Source of the DNA: CAVPEW01 sp963703565
GTDB lineage: Bacteria > Actinomycetota > Acidimicrobiia > Acidimicrobiales > VFJN01
DNA: 64,000 bases
NCBI GenBank assembly: GCA_963703565.1
Contig: CAVPEW010000041.1
Coordinates: 1 to 64,000, forward strand
Direction: 5' to 3'
The notes beneath the pieces are model-generated. The model was not told the origin of the DNA. It searched no databases and worked only from the letters and a program-made list of their open reading frames with translations. A program made the translations under genes and the position numbers. Shown piece after piece: positions 42,419 through 50,731 of this stretch (positions are counted from its first letter, which is position 1; the number at the start of each line of letters is the position of its first letter).

Positions 42419-43291
42419 TCAGGGATCCAGATCGCGCGCTGCGAGCTGGGCCAGGGCGCTCACCGCGCCCCGCGTCAGCGGACCGGGCGCGGTGAGCGCG
42501 GTGCCGTCGACGCGGTGCACGCCCTGCACACCGCGCGTAGAGGATGTGAGCAGCACCTCGTCGGCCTCGGCGAGCGCCGAGACGGGCAGCGTCACCTCCT
42601 CCGCGGCGGTCAGCTCGCACACCAGCTCCCGCGTCACGCCGGCCAGACAGCCCACCGACAGCGCCGGTGTGACGAGGCGGCCCTCCAGGGCGAGGAACAC
42701 GTTGGAGCCCGTGCCCTCGCACAACTGGCCGGCCGTGTTGGCCATTATCGCCTCGTCGGCCCCGGCCGCGCGCGCCGCCGCCAGCGCCACGACGTTGTCG
42801 GCGTAGGAGATCGTCTTGAGACCGGCGGTGGCGGCGTCCTCGTTGCGTGGCCACCGCACCGTGACCACCGAGGCGGTCGCCGGCCGGGGCTCGCCCGGTC
42901 CTCCCACCACCACGACCGTGCCCGCGCCGTGGCTGCGCCCGGAGCCCATCGGCGCCGGGCCCGAGCTGAGCGTGATCCTCAGTCGGCCCACCGAACCCGG
43001 GGGAGCCGAGGTGATGACCTGGTCCATCGCCGCCCGCAGCTCGTCGTCCGAGAAGGGGACCTCCAGCCCGATGCCCGCCGCCGACCTCGCCAGTCGGGCG
43101 AGGTGACGGCTGGCGGCGAAAGGGCGGCCGCGCTCGACGGCGAGGGTCTCGAACACCCCGTCGCCCACGGTGAAGCCGTGGTCGAGCACCGACACCACCG
43201 CCCGTTCGGCCTCCACGAGGCGGCCATCGAGCCACACGGCGGCTCGACGGGGCACCGAGGAGTCGGCCGGAGGCGGCTCGGGCATGTTCAC
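42419..43291 (-). CDS. pabC: Class IV aminotransferase, probable aminodeoxychorismate lyase
   Basis: A 290-residue PLP enzyme of fold IV. Seen: VSVLDHGFTVGDGVFETLAV near the start, RLRITLSSG, the PLP lysine in GLKTISYADNVVALAAA, EAIMANTAGQLCEGTGSNVFL and the C-terminal EADEVLLTSSTRGVQGV. The family includes branched-chain and D-amino-acid aminotransferases. The upstream pabB gene, overlapping by GTGA, makes 4-amino-4-deoxychorismate lyase the best call; this enzyme makes p-aminobenzoate for folate. Start placed at the overlapping GTG; an in-frame ATG lies two codons on. Confidence 0.85.
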   Translation of the reverse strand: MNMPEPPPADSSVPRRAAVWLDGRLVEAERAVVSVLDHGFTVGDGVFETLAVERGRPFAASRHLARLARSAAGIGLEVPFSDDELRAAMDQVITSAPPGSVGRLRITLSSGPAPMGSGRSHGAGTVVVVGGPGEPRPATASVVTVRWPRNEDAATAGLKTISYADNVVALAAARAAGADEAIMANTAGQLCEGTGSNVFLALEGRLVTPALSVGCLAGVTRELVCELTAAEEVTLPVSALAEADEVLLTSSTRGVQGVHRVDGTALTAPGPLTRGAVSALAQLAARDLDP

Positions 43292-44289
43292 GATCCTGAC
43301 GCGATCTGGAGCAGCCGGCGAGCCTTGAGCTCGGTCTCGGCCCACTCGTCGTCGGGATCGGAGTCCCAGGTCACGGCACCCCCGGTGCCCAGGTGCAAGC
43401 CGCCGTCCTCCACCCAGAACGTGCGGATGGCCACGTTGAGCTCGCCGACCACCCGGTCGGCGTCCACCCAGCCGACAGCCCCGCAGTACACGCCGCGGGG
43501 CGCTGCCTCCAGCGAAGCGATGTGCCCGAGTGCCGCCAGCTTGGGTGCCCCGGTCACCGAGCCGGGAGGGAAGGTGGCACCAACGAGCTCGGCCCATCCC
43601 ACCCCCGGGCGCAGGCGCCCGGTGACGTGGGAGACCAGGTGCACCAGCCCCGGGTGGGCCTCGGTGGCTAGGAGCGAGGGCACCTGGACGGACCCGTACT
43701 CGCACACCCGACCCAGGTCGTTGCGCACCAGATCGACGATCATGACGTTCTCGGCGACGTCCTTGCCGGTGAAGGGCTGCCCGGGCGCCTTGGTCCCCTT
43801 GATCGGTGAGGAGCGCACCCGCGATCCCCTCCGGGCCAGGTAGCGCTCGGGCGAGGCGGACGCCACCTCGCAGCCGGGCACTCGCACCACCGCCGAGAAC
43901 GGTGCCGGGTTGCCCTCGGCGAGAGCCGCGCCCAACGCGGCGACGTCGGCGTCCGGACCGACCGGTGCCGACAGCCGGCGCGTCAGGTTCACCTGATAGA
44001 CGTCTCCGGCCGCGATCGCCTCGCGCACCGAGTCGACCGCCGTGCGGAATCGGGCAGGACCCAGCGGGTCGGTCCACGCGGCTCGGTCCGGTCCGCGCCA
44101 ACGGGGTCCCGGCCATGGGCGCGCCGGGCGCAGCCGGGCGAAGCGGGCGCACATGGCAGGTCCGTCGAAGGGCACCACCACGGCCCAGAAGCCCGACGAG
44201 TCCAAGGCGGCCAGATCACTGGTGCGATCGACCAGTTCGGTGGCCAGCACCCCCCCGACCACCGCCATCGGTGTCGCCGTGGCCTGCAC
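43288..44289 (-). CDS. pabB: Aminodeoxychorismate synthase component I
   Basis: A 333-residue chorismate-binding enzyme. It has FRTAVDSVREAIAAGDVYQVNLTRRL, CEVASASPERYLARRGSRVRSSPIKGTKAPG (the PIKGT motif), DLVRNDLGRVCEYGSV, ATFPPGSVTGAPKLAALGHIASLE and VDADRVVGELNVAIRTF. It aminates chorismate together with a PabA glutaminase, which is not in the window. The N-terminal portion is short compared with TrpE/PabB proteins of ~450 residues, as in many actinobacterial versions. GTG 44289 is chosen because TACGCT lies six bases upstream; the longer frame would overlap the divergent gene. Confidence 0.88.
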   Translation of the reverse strand: MQATATPMAVVGGVLATELVDRTSDLAALDSSGFWAVVVPFDGPAMCARFARLRPARPWPGPRWRGPDRAAWTDPLGPARFRTAVDSVREAIAAGDVYQVNLTRRLSAPVGPDADVAALGAALAEGNPAPFSAVVRVPGCEVASASPERYLARRGSRVRSSPIKGTKAPGQPFTGKDVAENVMIVDLVRNDLGRVCEYGSVQVPSLLATEAHPGLVHLVSHVTGRLRPGVGWAELVGATFPPGSVTGAPKLAALGHIASLEAAPRGVYCGAVGWVDADRVVGELNVAIRTFWVEDGGLHLGTGGAVTWDSDPDDEWAETELKARRLLQIASGS

Positions 44290-44311
44290 CCCCGCAGCGT
44301 ACGATCGCTCG
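44290..44311. promoter_or_regulatory. Divergent leaderless promoters sharing a CGTACG palindrome
   Basis: The plus-strand box TACGAT (44300-44305) lies six bases before ATG 44312. The minus-strand box TACGCT (44301-44296) lies six bases before GTG 44289. They overlap on the palindrome CGTACG at 44298-44303, so the two start codons are set 22 bases apart around one shared element. Only one polymerase could bind at a time. Confidence 0.55.
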
Positions 44312-45772
44312 ATGGCCGAGCCGGACGCTCCCGCCGAACCGGCGCGCCGCAATCGGCGGAGCTGGCCGCAACGGCTCGTGCTCGGGCTCAACGTGGTGAT
44401 CATCGTCGCCCTGGTCGGCGCCGCCGCCTCGCTGGGCTACGCATGGTCGAAGTACTCGCGCCTGCCGCGCGTGGTGGTCAGCCCTTCGCTCTCGTCCTCG
44501 CAGGGCGCCGACGAGCCCCGCAACTTCCTGGTGGTCGGCGTCGACTCGGCAGATGGCCTCGACCCCGACGACCCGACCAGGCGGCAGCGGGAGGCGATGG
44601 GGATCGGCGGGTTGCGCTCGGACACGATCATGGTGCTGCGCATCGATCCCGCGGAGGAGCGCGCCCGCCTGCTGTCGCTGCCGCGTGACCTGTGGGTGCC
44701 CCTCGCCGGTGGCGGCAACCAGCGGATCAACGCCGCGCTGCAGGTGGGCGGTCCGCGGGCGCTCATCGACACGATCGAGGGCTACCTCGACATCCCCATC
44801 CACCACTACGTCCAGGTCGACTTCGCAGGCTTCCTGGACCTGGTGTCGGCCATCGGCGGCGTGCCGCTCTACTTCCCCTACGCGGCGCGGGACCGAAGCT
44901 CTGGCCTGGTGGTCGAGTCGCCCGGCTGCGTGACCCTCGGGCCCGAGCAGTCGCTGGCCTACGCCCGGTCGCGGCACTACCAGTACTTCGAGGACGGCCG
45001 CTGGAGGGTCGACCCGACCGGCGACCTGGGCCGGATCAGTCGACAGCAGGCCTTCATCCGCCGAGCCCTGTCCCAGGCGGTGCGCAAGGGGATCCGCAAC
45101 CCCCTCACCCTCAACCGGCTGCTCGACGTCGGCCTGCGCAGCGTGTCGGTGGACGATCGCCTGACGGTGTCGGATCTGCTCGATCTGGGCGACCGGCTGC
45201 GCTCGTTCGACCCCGAGGACCTCGAGACGATCGCCGTGCCGGTCTACAACGACAACGTGGGCGGCGCATCCGTGGTGCGCCTGGTCGACGACCAGGCCCA
45301 GGGGGTCCTGGACCGCTTCCGTGACATGCCCGAGGCCCAGACCCGGGCCTTGACCCCGAGCGAGGTGCGCGTCCGCGTGCTCAACGGCTCCGGGCGCGGT
45401 GGAGAGGCCGCCGACGCCGCCGCGTCGCTGTCCGCCGTCGGCTTCGTGCGGGCCGGCAGCCCCCGCAACGACGACCGCCTCGGCCTGGCCCGCACGGAGG
45501 TGCGCTACCGGCCAGGCGCCGAGGCGGCCGCGGACCTGGTGGCGCGGTGGCTGGTGGCGGGCGCCAGCCTCTTGCCCCTCGACGTGCCGCTCGGTGCCGA
45601 CGTGGTGGTGGTGACCGGGCTCGACTACGCCGGCGTCGCCGACCAGCCGGCGGCGCCGACGTCGTCGACGGCGCCGCCACCGGTCGTCGCGGGGGAGCCC
45701 GATACCGCAGCGTCGACCACCACCACGGTCATCGGCGAGGTGCCGGCGGCCCCCGAGGGCGTGTCGTGCTGA
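44312..45772 (+). CDS. LytR-CpsA-Psr family glycopolymer ligase with LytR_C domain
   Basis: A 486-residue membrane-anchored enzyme. After a basic N-terminus there is one membrane helix (LVLGLNVVIIVALVGAAASLGYAW). The extracellular LCP domain has NFLVVGVDSADG, GGLRSDTIMVLRIDPAEERARLLSLPRDLWV (pyrophosphate-binding Arg/Asp), INAALQVGGPRALIDTIEGYLDIPIHHYVQVDFAGF and ALAYARSRH-like LAYARSRHYQYFEDG. The LytR_C domain (VRVRVLNGSGRGGEA) precedes a Thr/Pro-rich tail. LCP enzymes attach lipid-linked glycopolymers to peptidoglycan. It begins the run rmlA-rmlC-rmlB-ugd, which fits ligation of the polymer made by those genes. Confidence 0.92.
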   Translation: MAEPDAPAEPARRNRRSWPQRLVLGLNVVIIVALVGAAASLGYAWSKYSRLPRVVVSPSLSSSQGADEPRNFLVVGVDSADGLDPDDPTRRQREAMGIGGLRSDTIMVLRIDPAEERARLLSLPRDLWVPLAGGGNQRINAALQVGGPRALIDTIEGYLDIPIHHYVQVDFAGFLDLVSAIGGVPLYFPYAARDRSSGLVVESPGCVTLGPEQSLAYARSRHYQYFEDGRWRVDPTGDLGRISRQQAFIRRALSQAVRKGIRNPLTLNRLLDVGLRSVSVDDRLTVSDLLDLGDRLRSFDPEDLETIAVPVYNDNVGGASVVRLVDDQAQGVLDRFRDMPEAQTRALTPSEVRVRVLNGSGRGGEAADAAASLSAVGFVRAGSPRNDDRLGLARTEVRYRPGAEAAADLVARWLVAGASLLPLDVPLGADVVVVTGLDYAGVADQPAAPTSSTAPPPVVAGEPDTAASTTTTVIGEVPAAPEGVSC

Positions 45773-45791
45773 GGGTCGCCGGCGGGCGACG

Positions 45792-46685
45792 GTGAGGGGG
45801 ATCATCCTGGCCGGCGGGAGGGCCACCCGCCTCGGCCCGGCCAGCCGTGCGGTGTCCAAGCAGCTCCTGGCCGTCTACGACAAGCCGCTCGTCTACTACG
45901 CGCTCTCCACGCTCCTGCACGCGCGGATCAACGAGGTCCTGTTCATCACCACCCCCGAGGAGCAGGACCGCTATCGCAGCCTGCTGGGCGACGGCGCCCA
46001 GTGGGGGTGCGCCTTCGCCTACGCGGCCCAGCCCGAGCCACGGGGACTGGCCGAGGCGTTCCTGATCGGGGCGGACTTCATCGGCGGTCAGCCGGTAGCG
46101 CTGATCCTGGGCGACAACATCTTCTACGGAGCCGGTCTCGGTGAGCAGTTGCAGCGCCACACCTGCCCCGACGGCGCGGTGATCTTCGGCCTGTGGGCGC
46201 CCGACCCCGAGCGCTACGGGGTGCTCGAGCACGACCCCCGTACCGGCGAGGTCGTGGCCGTGATCGAGAAGCCAGCCGACCCTCCCTCGCACCACATGGT
46301 GCCGGGCCTGTACTTCTACGACTCGTCGGTGGTCGAGGTGGCCCGATCCGTGCGCCCCAGCGCTCGCGGCGAGCTGGAGATCACCGACGTCAACAACGAC
46401 TACCTGCGGCGGGGCAGCCTCACCGTGGCGACGCTGCCCTTCGCCACGGAGTGGTTCGACGTGGGCACCTTCGACGCCCTGCTCGACGCGCAGAACTGGG
46501 TGGCCGGCCAGCAGCGGCGCAAGGGGCTGCTCATCGGCGCGCCCGAGACCGCCGCCTACCGTGAGGGGTTCATCGACGCCGCCCAGCTCGAGCGGCTCGC
46601 CGCGGCCGAGGACCGTGGCGGCGATCTCGACAAGAGCGGCTACGGCGCCATGCTGCGCCGCTTCCTGGCCGCAGAGGGCCTCTGA
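45792..46685 (+). CDS. rmlA: Glucose-1-phosphate thymidylyltransferase
   Basis: A 297-residue nucleotidyltransferase making dTDP-glucose. Motifs: IILAGGRATRLGPASRAVSKQLLAVYDKPLVYYALSTL (usual GGSGTRLxP; here GGRATRLGP), LILGDNIFYGAGL, VVAVIEKPADPPSHHMVPGLYFYD and RGELEITDVNNDYL, then TEWFDVGTFDALLDAQNWV. The alanine in place of glycine in GxGTR-type loop is a mild deviation. GTG start 20 bases after the LCP gene, so the two are probably one operon. Confidence 0.92.
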   Translation: MRGIILAGGRATRLGPASRAVSKQLLAVYDKPLVYYALSTLLHARINEVLFITTPEEQDRYRSLLGDGAQWGCAFAYAAQPEPRGLAEAFLIGADFIGGQPVALILGDNIFYGAGLGEQLQRHTCPDGAVIFGLWAPDPERYGVLEHDPRTGEVVAVIEKPADPPSHHMVPGLYFYDSSVVEVARSVRPSARGELEITDVNNDYLRRGSLTVATLPFATEWFDVGTFDALLDAQNWVAGQQRRKGLLIGAPETAAYREGFIDAAQLERLAAAEDRGGDLDKSGYGAMLRRFLAAEGL

Positions 46686-46799
46686 GTCGAGCCCGATGCC
46701 CCGCCCGACCCCGTTCCGCCGACGCTTCGAGAACCGCTACGACCCCCGATGCCGGCACCTGCACCGCAGCCACCGGCCCGGCCGACGAGGACCGCATCG

Positions 46800-47375
46800 A
46801 TGCCCCAGCTGACCGCTTGCTCCGCGATCGACGGCGTGTGGGTGGTGACCCCAGACGTGCACGGCGACGATCGCGGGACCTTCGTGGAGACCTACCGGCG
46901 CCAGTGGTTCCCCGCCGGGCGCGAGATGGTCCAGGCCAACCGCGGCGACCGGCGGGCGGGTGCCGTGGTGGGCCTGCACTACCACCTGCACCAGGCCGAC
47001 TACTGGACCGTGCCCGCCGGGCGTGCCCGGGTAGTGCTGCACGACCTGCGCAGCGCCAGCCCCACCGAGGGGGCCACCTGGACACTCGAGCTCGGTAGCG
47101 CCCCCGGCACTGCGGCCGTCGACCACGACCACCGCGGCGTGTACATCCCCCGGGGCGTCGCCCACGGTTTCGCGGCGTTGACCGACATGACCATCAGCTA
47201 CCTGGTCGACGGCTACTACGACCCGGCCGACGAGCTCGGCCTCGCCTACGACGACCCCGCCCTGGGCGTGGACTGGGGTGTGAGCACTCCGACGCTGTCG
47301 GAGCGCGACCGGGCCAACCCCCGTCGTGGCGAGCTGGACCCCGCTCGTCGTCCGGGCTGGTCGGCGGGTGCTTGA
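46800..47375 (+). CDS. rmlC: dTDP-4-dehydrorhamnose 3,5-epimerase-like protein
   Basis: A 191-residue cupin. It has DVHGDDRGTFVETYRRQWFP, VVGLHYHLHQADYW with the catalytic-type histidine, VYIPRGVAHGFAALTD, ISYLVDGYYDPADELGLAYDDPALGVDWG and the terminal LSERDRANP, equivalent to the LSxRDxxxP of RmlC. Small differences around the substrate pocket (GLHYH-LHQADYW instead of GLHYQ-x-PxAQGK) leave room for a variant 3- or 5-epimerase. ATG 46800 has GAGGAC upstream; ATG 46749 in the same frame would add 17 residues. The 114 bases from rmlA hold no convincing gene. Confidence 0.85.
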   Translation: MPQLTACSAIDGVWVVTPDVHGDDRGTFVETYRRQWFPAGREMVQANRGDRRAGAVVGLHYHLHQADYWTVPAGRARVVLHDLRSASPTEGATWTLELGSAPGTAAVDHDHRGVYIPRGVAHGFAALTDMTISYLVDGYYDPADELGLAYDDPALGVDWGVSTPTLSERDRANPRRGELDPARRPGWSAGA

Positions 47376-47376
47376 C

Positions 47377-48360
47377 GTGCGCCAGTTCGTAACCGGCGGC
47401 GCCGGCTTCATCGGCTCCAACTACGCCCGCTGGGTGCTCTCGCACAGCGACGACTCGGTGACCGTCTACGACGCGCTCACCTACGCCGGCAACCGGAGCA
47501 CGATCGCCGACCTCGAAGGCGATCCGCGCTTCTCGTTCGTCCGCGGCGACGTGTGCGACCGCGGCGCGCTGGCGTCGGCGATGGCCGATCACGACGCGGT
47601 GGTCCACTTCGCGGCCGAGACCCACGTCGACCGCTCCATCGTGGGGCCAGACGAGTTCGTGCGCACCAACTGCTTCGGGACCAACGTGGTGATGGACACG
47701 GCCCGGATGTGCGAGGTCGCACGAGTCGTGCACATCGGCACCGACGAGGTGTACGGCTCGGTGGAGGAAGGGGCCTCCACCGAGGACGACCCGTTGGATC
47801 CCCGTTCCCCATACTCGGCGTCGAAGGCTGGCTCGGACCTGATCGCTCGCTCCTACGCCGCCACCTACGGCCTGCCGGTGATCGTGACGCGCTGCACCAA
47901 CAACTTCGGCCCCTTCCAGTACCCGGAGAAGGCGATCCCCCTGTTCACGACCAACCTGCTCGAAGGTGGGACCGTCCCCGTCTACGGCGACGGCGGCAAC
48001 GTCCGCGACTGGCTGTACGTGGACGACCACTGCGAAGCGCTGGCCCTCGTGCTCGAACGCGGTGAGCCAGGCGGCATCTACAACGTCGGAGCCGGCAACG
48101 GGATCTCCAACCGCGACCTCGTGGACCGCCTGCTGGTCATCCTGGACGCCCCGCTCGACCGGGTCAGGGCCGTCCCCGACCGCCCGGGCCATGACCGGCG
48201 TTACGCGGTCGACGTGAGCCGGATCGCCGCGCTGGGCTGGCGCCGCCGCCACGACCTCGACGACGCCCTGGCCGCGACCGTGGAGTGGTACCGGGAGAAC
48301 GAGTGGTGGTGGAAGCCGCTCAAGCAGGCCGCGCCGAGCGGTGGGCGGGTTCGGGGATGA
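47377..48360 (+). CDS. rmlB: dTDP-glucose 4,6-dehydratase
   Basis: A 327-residue extended short-chain dehydrogenase. It has RQFVTGGAGFIGSNYARWVL (NAD loop), FAAETHVDRSI, HIGTDEVYGSVEEG, the catalytic SPYSASKAGSDLIARSY (YxxxK), TRCTNNFGPFQYPEKAIPLF and VYGDGGNVRDWLYVDDHCEAL, all characteristic of RmlB. GTG 47377 begins right after the rmlC stop; GTG 47368 would overlap it. The stop overlaps the next gene's ATG (ATGA). Confidence 0.93.
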   Translation: MRQFVTGGAGFIGSNYARWVLSHSDDSVTVYDALTYAGNRSTIADLEGDPRFSFVRGDVCDRGALASAMADHDAVVHFAAETHVDRSIVGPDEFVRTNCFGTNVVMDTARMCEVARVVHIGTDEVYGSVEEGASTEDDPLDPRSPYSASKAGSDLIARSYAATYGLPVIVTRCTNNFGPFQYPEKAIPLFTTNLLEGGTVPVYGDGGNVRDWLYVDDHCEALALVLERGEPGGIYNVGAGNGISNRDLVDRLLVILDAPLDRVRAVPDRPGHDRRYAVDVSRIAALGWRRRHDLDDALAATVEWYRENEWWWKPLKQAAPSGGRVRG

Positions 48361-49658
48361 CCCGGATCGCCGTGATCGGCACCGGTTACGTCGGGCTGAC
48401 CACGGGCGCATGCTTCGCCCACCTCGGCCACGAGGTGACCTGCGCCGACATCGACGCCGACAAGGTCGAGCGCCTGTCGCGCGGAGACGTGCCCATCCTC
48501 GAGGCCGGCCTGGACGAGCTCGTGCTCGAAGGGCTCGACGGGGGGCGCCTCCGCTTCGTGCTCGGCGCCGAGGTGGCGGCCGCCGACTGCGAGGTGGCCT
48601 ACCTGTGCGTGCCGACCCCCCAGGCGGTCGACGGGTCGGCCGACCTGTCCTTCATCGAGGCCGCTGCCCGCCAGATCGGTCCGGTGCTGCCCAGCGAAGC
48701 GGTGGTCGTCAACAAGTCCACCGTGCCGGTGGGCTCGACCCGGGTCGTCGAGGCGGCGCTGGGGCGCGATGACGTCGCCGTGGTGTCGAACCCCGAGTTC
48801 CTGCGCGAGGGTTCCGCCGTGCACGACTTCTTGCATCCCGACCGGATCGTGGTCGGCGCCGACGACCAGGCGGCCGCCGTGCGGGTCACCTCGTTGTACC
48901 TGGGCATCCCGGCCCCGGTGATCGTGACCGATCCCGCCTCCGCCGAGACGATCAAGTACGCGGCCAACGCCTTCCTCGCCACGAAGATCTCCTTCGTCAA
49001 CGCCGTGGCCGCGGTGTGCGAGGCCGTGGGCGCCGACATCGGCGACGTCGTGTTGGGCATGGGTTACGACGCGCGCATCGGATCCTCGTTCCTGCGACCC
49101 GGCCCCGGATGGGGTGGGAGCTGCTTCCCCAAGGACACCCGGGCCCTGGTCCGGATCGCCCAGGACGCCGGCTACGACTTCGGGCTGCTGCGCGGCGTGG
49201 TCACCGTCAACGACGAGCAGTTCGAACGCGTGGCCGACAAGGTCGCGACCCTCGCCGGCGGGGCGCTGCAGGGGGCGGTCGTCGCCGCCTGGGGGCTGAC
49301 GTTCAAGGCCCGTACCGACGACCTGCGCGAGTCGCCGTCGCTGGAGGTGCTGAACCGGCTGCGGGCCCGGGGCGCCACCGTGCGCGCCCACGATCCCTCC
49401 GTCGAGGGAGGCGACGGTCCCGGCCTCGCCGGCAGCGGTCCGCTGGAGGGCATCGAGCTGTTCGACGACCCGGTGCGTGCGGCTGCGGGCGCCGATGTGC
49501 TGGTGGTGCTCACCGAATGGGACGAGTTCCGATGGGTCGACGTCGAAGCGGTCGGTGAGGCCATGGCCCGCCGGGCGGTCGTCGATGCCCGCAACCTGCT
49601 CGACCGCGCCGCGTGGCGCCGCAGGGGGTTCACCTACGCCGGCATCGGGCGTTCCTGA
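48357..49658 (+). CDS. ugd: UDP-glucose 6-dehydrogenase
   Basis: A 433-residue enzyme oxidising UDP-glucose to UDP-glucuronate. IAVIGTGYVGLTTGACFAHLGHEV binds NAD. VNKSTVPVGSTR, SNPEFLREGSAVHDFLHPDRIVVG, SAETIKYAANAFLATKISFVNAVAA and the catalytic cysteine in GPGWGGSCFPKDTRAL complete the family set. Its product is the substrate of the decarboxylase-like gene 26 bases downstream. ATG overlaps the rmlB stop. Confidence 0.94.
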   Translation: MTRIAVIGTGYVGLTTGACFAHLGHEVTCADIDADKVERLSRGDVPILEAGLDELVLEGLDGGRLRFVLGAEVAAADCEVAYLCVPTPQAVDGSADLSFIEAAARQIGPVLPSEAVVVNKSTVPVGSTRVVEAALGRDDVAVVSNPEFLREGSAVHDFLHPDRIVVGADDQAAAVRVTSLYLGIPAPVIVTDPASAETIKYAANAFLATKISFVNAVAAVCEAVGADIGDVVLGMGYDARIGSSFLRPGPGWGGSCFPKDTRALVRIAQDAGYDFGLLRGVVTVNDEQFERVADKVATLAGGALQGAVVAAWGLTFKARTDDLRESPSLEVLNRLRARGATVRAHDPSVEGGDGPGLAGSGPLEGIELFDDPVRAAAGADVLVVLTEWDEFRWVDVEAVGEAMARRAVVDARNLLDRAAWRRRGFTYAGIGRS

Positions 49659-49670
49659 GCGGCGCCTTCC

Positions 49671-49676
49671 TAGGAT
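49671..49676 (+). promoter_or_regulatory. Putative leaderless -10 box TAGGAT
   Basis: TAGGAT with an 8-base spacer precedes ATG 49685. It suggests a second promoter inside the ugd-uxs pair. Confidence 0.45.
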
Positions 49677-49684
49677 CGCCGGCC

Positions 49685-50620
49685 ATGGCTCGAATCGTGG
49701 TGACCGGCGGTGCCGGCTTCTTGGGGTCGCACCTGTGCGAGGCGCTGCTCGAGCGCGGCGATGAGGTGGTGGCGATCGACAACCTTGTGACCGGGTCGGT
49801 GGCGAACATCGAGGCCCTGTTCGCCCGGCGCGGCTTCACCTTCCTGGAGCACGACGTGAGCACCTATGTGTGGGTGCCCGGCCGCGTGGACGCGGTGATG
49901 CACTTCGCCAGCCCGGCGTCCCCGGTGGACTTCGAGCGGATCCCCATCCAGATCCTGAAGGTCGGAGGCCTGGGGACCCACAACTGCCTGGGTCTGGCCA
50001 AGGCGAAGGGCGCCCGGTTCCTGCTGGCCTCGACCAGCGAGGTCTACGGCGACCCGGAGGTGCACCCCCAGCCCGAGAGCTACTGGGGTCACGTGAACCC
50101 CGTCGGCCCCCGCGGCGTGTACGACGAGGCCAAGCGCTACGCCGAGGCCATGACGATGGCCTACCGGCGCCACCACGGCCTGTCGACTCGCATCGTTCGC
50201 ATCTTCAACACCTACGGGCCCCGCATGCGCCCCGACGACGGCCGGGCGGTGTCCAACTTCTTGGTCCAGGCCCTGCGCGGCGAGCCCATCACCGTGTACG
50301 GCGACGGCAGCCAGACCCGGTCCTTCTGCTACGTCGACGACGAGGTGGCGGGGTTCCTCGCCCTGCTCGACTCGGAGGTCGCCACCCCGGTCAACATCGG
50401 CAATCCGACGGAGTGCACCATCGCCGAGCTGGCCGCGCTCGCCGTGGAGGTGACGGGTTCGTCATCGCCGGTGGTCCACGAGCCGCTCCCCGTCGACGAC
50501 CCCGCGCGCCGGCGCCCCGACATCACCCTCGCCAGGGCCGAGCTCGGATGGGAGCCGACCGTCGCCCTGCGCGAGGGCCTGACCCGTACCGCGGAGCACT
50601 TCCGGGCGCGCCTGGGCTGA
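49685..50620 (+). CDS. UDP-glucuronate decarboxylase-type SDR (UDP-xylose synthase)
   Basis: A 311-residue extended SDR. IVVTGGAGFLGSHLCEALLERGDEVVAIDNL is the NAD site. MHFASPASPVDFERIPIQILKVGGLGTHNCLGLAK is the family-specific segment, then STSEVYGDPEVHPQPESYWGHVNPVGPRGVYDEAKRYAEAM with YxxxK and IVRIFNTYGPRMRPDDGRAVSNF. These are the features of UDP-xylose synthases, which decarboxylate UDP-glucuronate. The upstream ugd gene would make the substrate. Confidence 0.9.
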   Translation: MARIVVTGGAGFLGSHLCEALLERGDEVVAIDNLVTGSVANIEALFARRGFTFLEHDVSTYVWVPGRVDAVMHFASPASPVDFERIPIQILKVGGLGTHNCLGLAKAKGARFLLASTSEVYGDPEVHPQPESYWGHVNPVGPRGVYDEAKRYAEAMTMAYRRHHGLSTRIVRIFNTYGPRMRPDDGRAVSNFLVQALRGEPITVYGDGSQTRSFCYVDDEVAGFLALLDSEVATPVNIGNPTECTIAELAALAVEVTGSSSPVVHEPLPVDDPARRRPDITLARAELGWEPTVALREGLTRTAEHFRARLG

Positions 50621-50660
50621 GCGGTCCGCGGCGGGCGCAGGCGGCACCGACAGCCGACGC

Positions 50661-50694
50661 GACAGGGCCGGGTCAGTAGGGACCCGGCCCTGTC
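50661..50694. terminator. Bidirectional hairpin terminator
   Basis: A perfect 14-bp stem (GACAGGGCCGGGTC with its complement) encloses a 6-base loop, between the convergent uxs-like gene and the monooxygenase gene. There is no T-run, as is common for actinobacterial terminators. It could stop transcription from both sides. Confidence 0.7.
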
Positions 50695-50731
50695 CTCGTC
50701 TCCGGGCCGCCGTTCGCGGCTGGCTGTCGGC

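Noticed and set aside
46686..46799. A short open frame (MPRPTPFRRRFENRY...) between rmlA and rmlC
   Set aside because: It has no ribosome site, runs into rmlC in another frame and is only about 38 codons, so I left it out.
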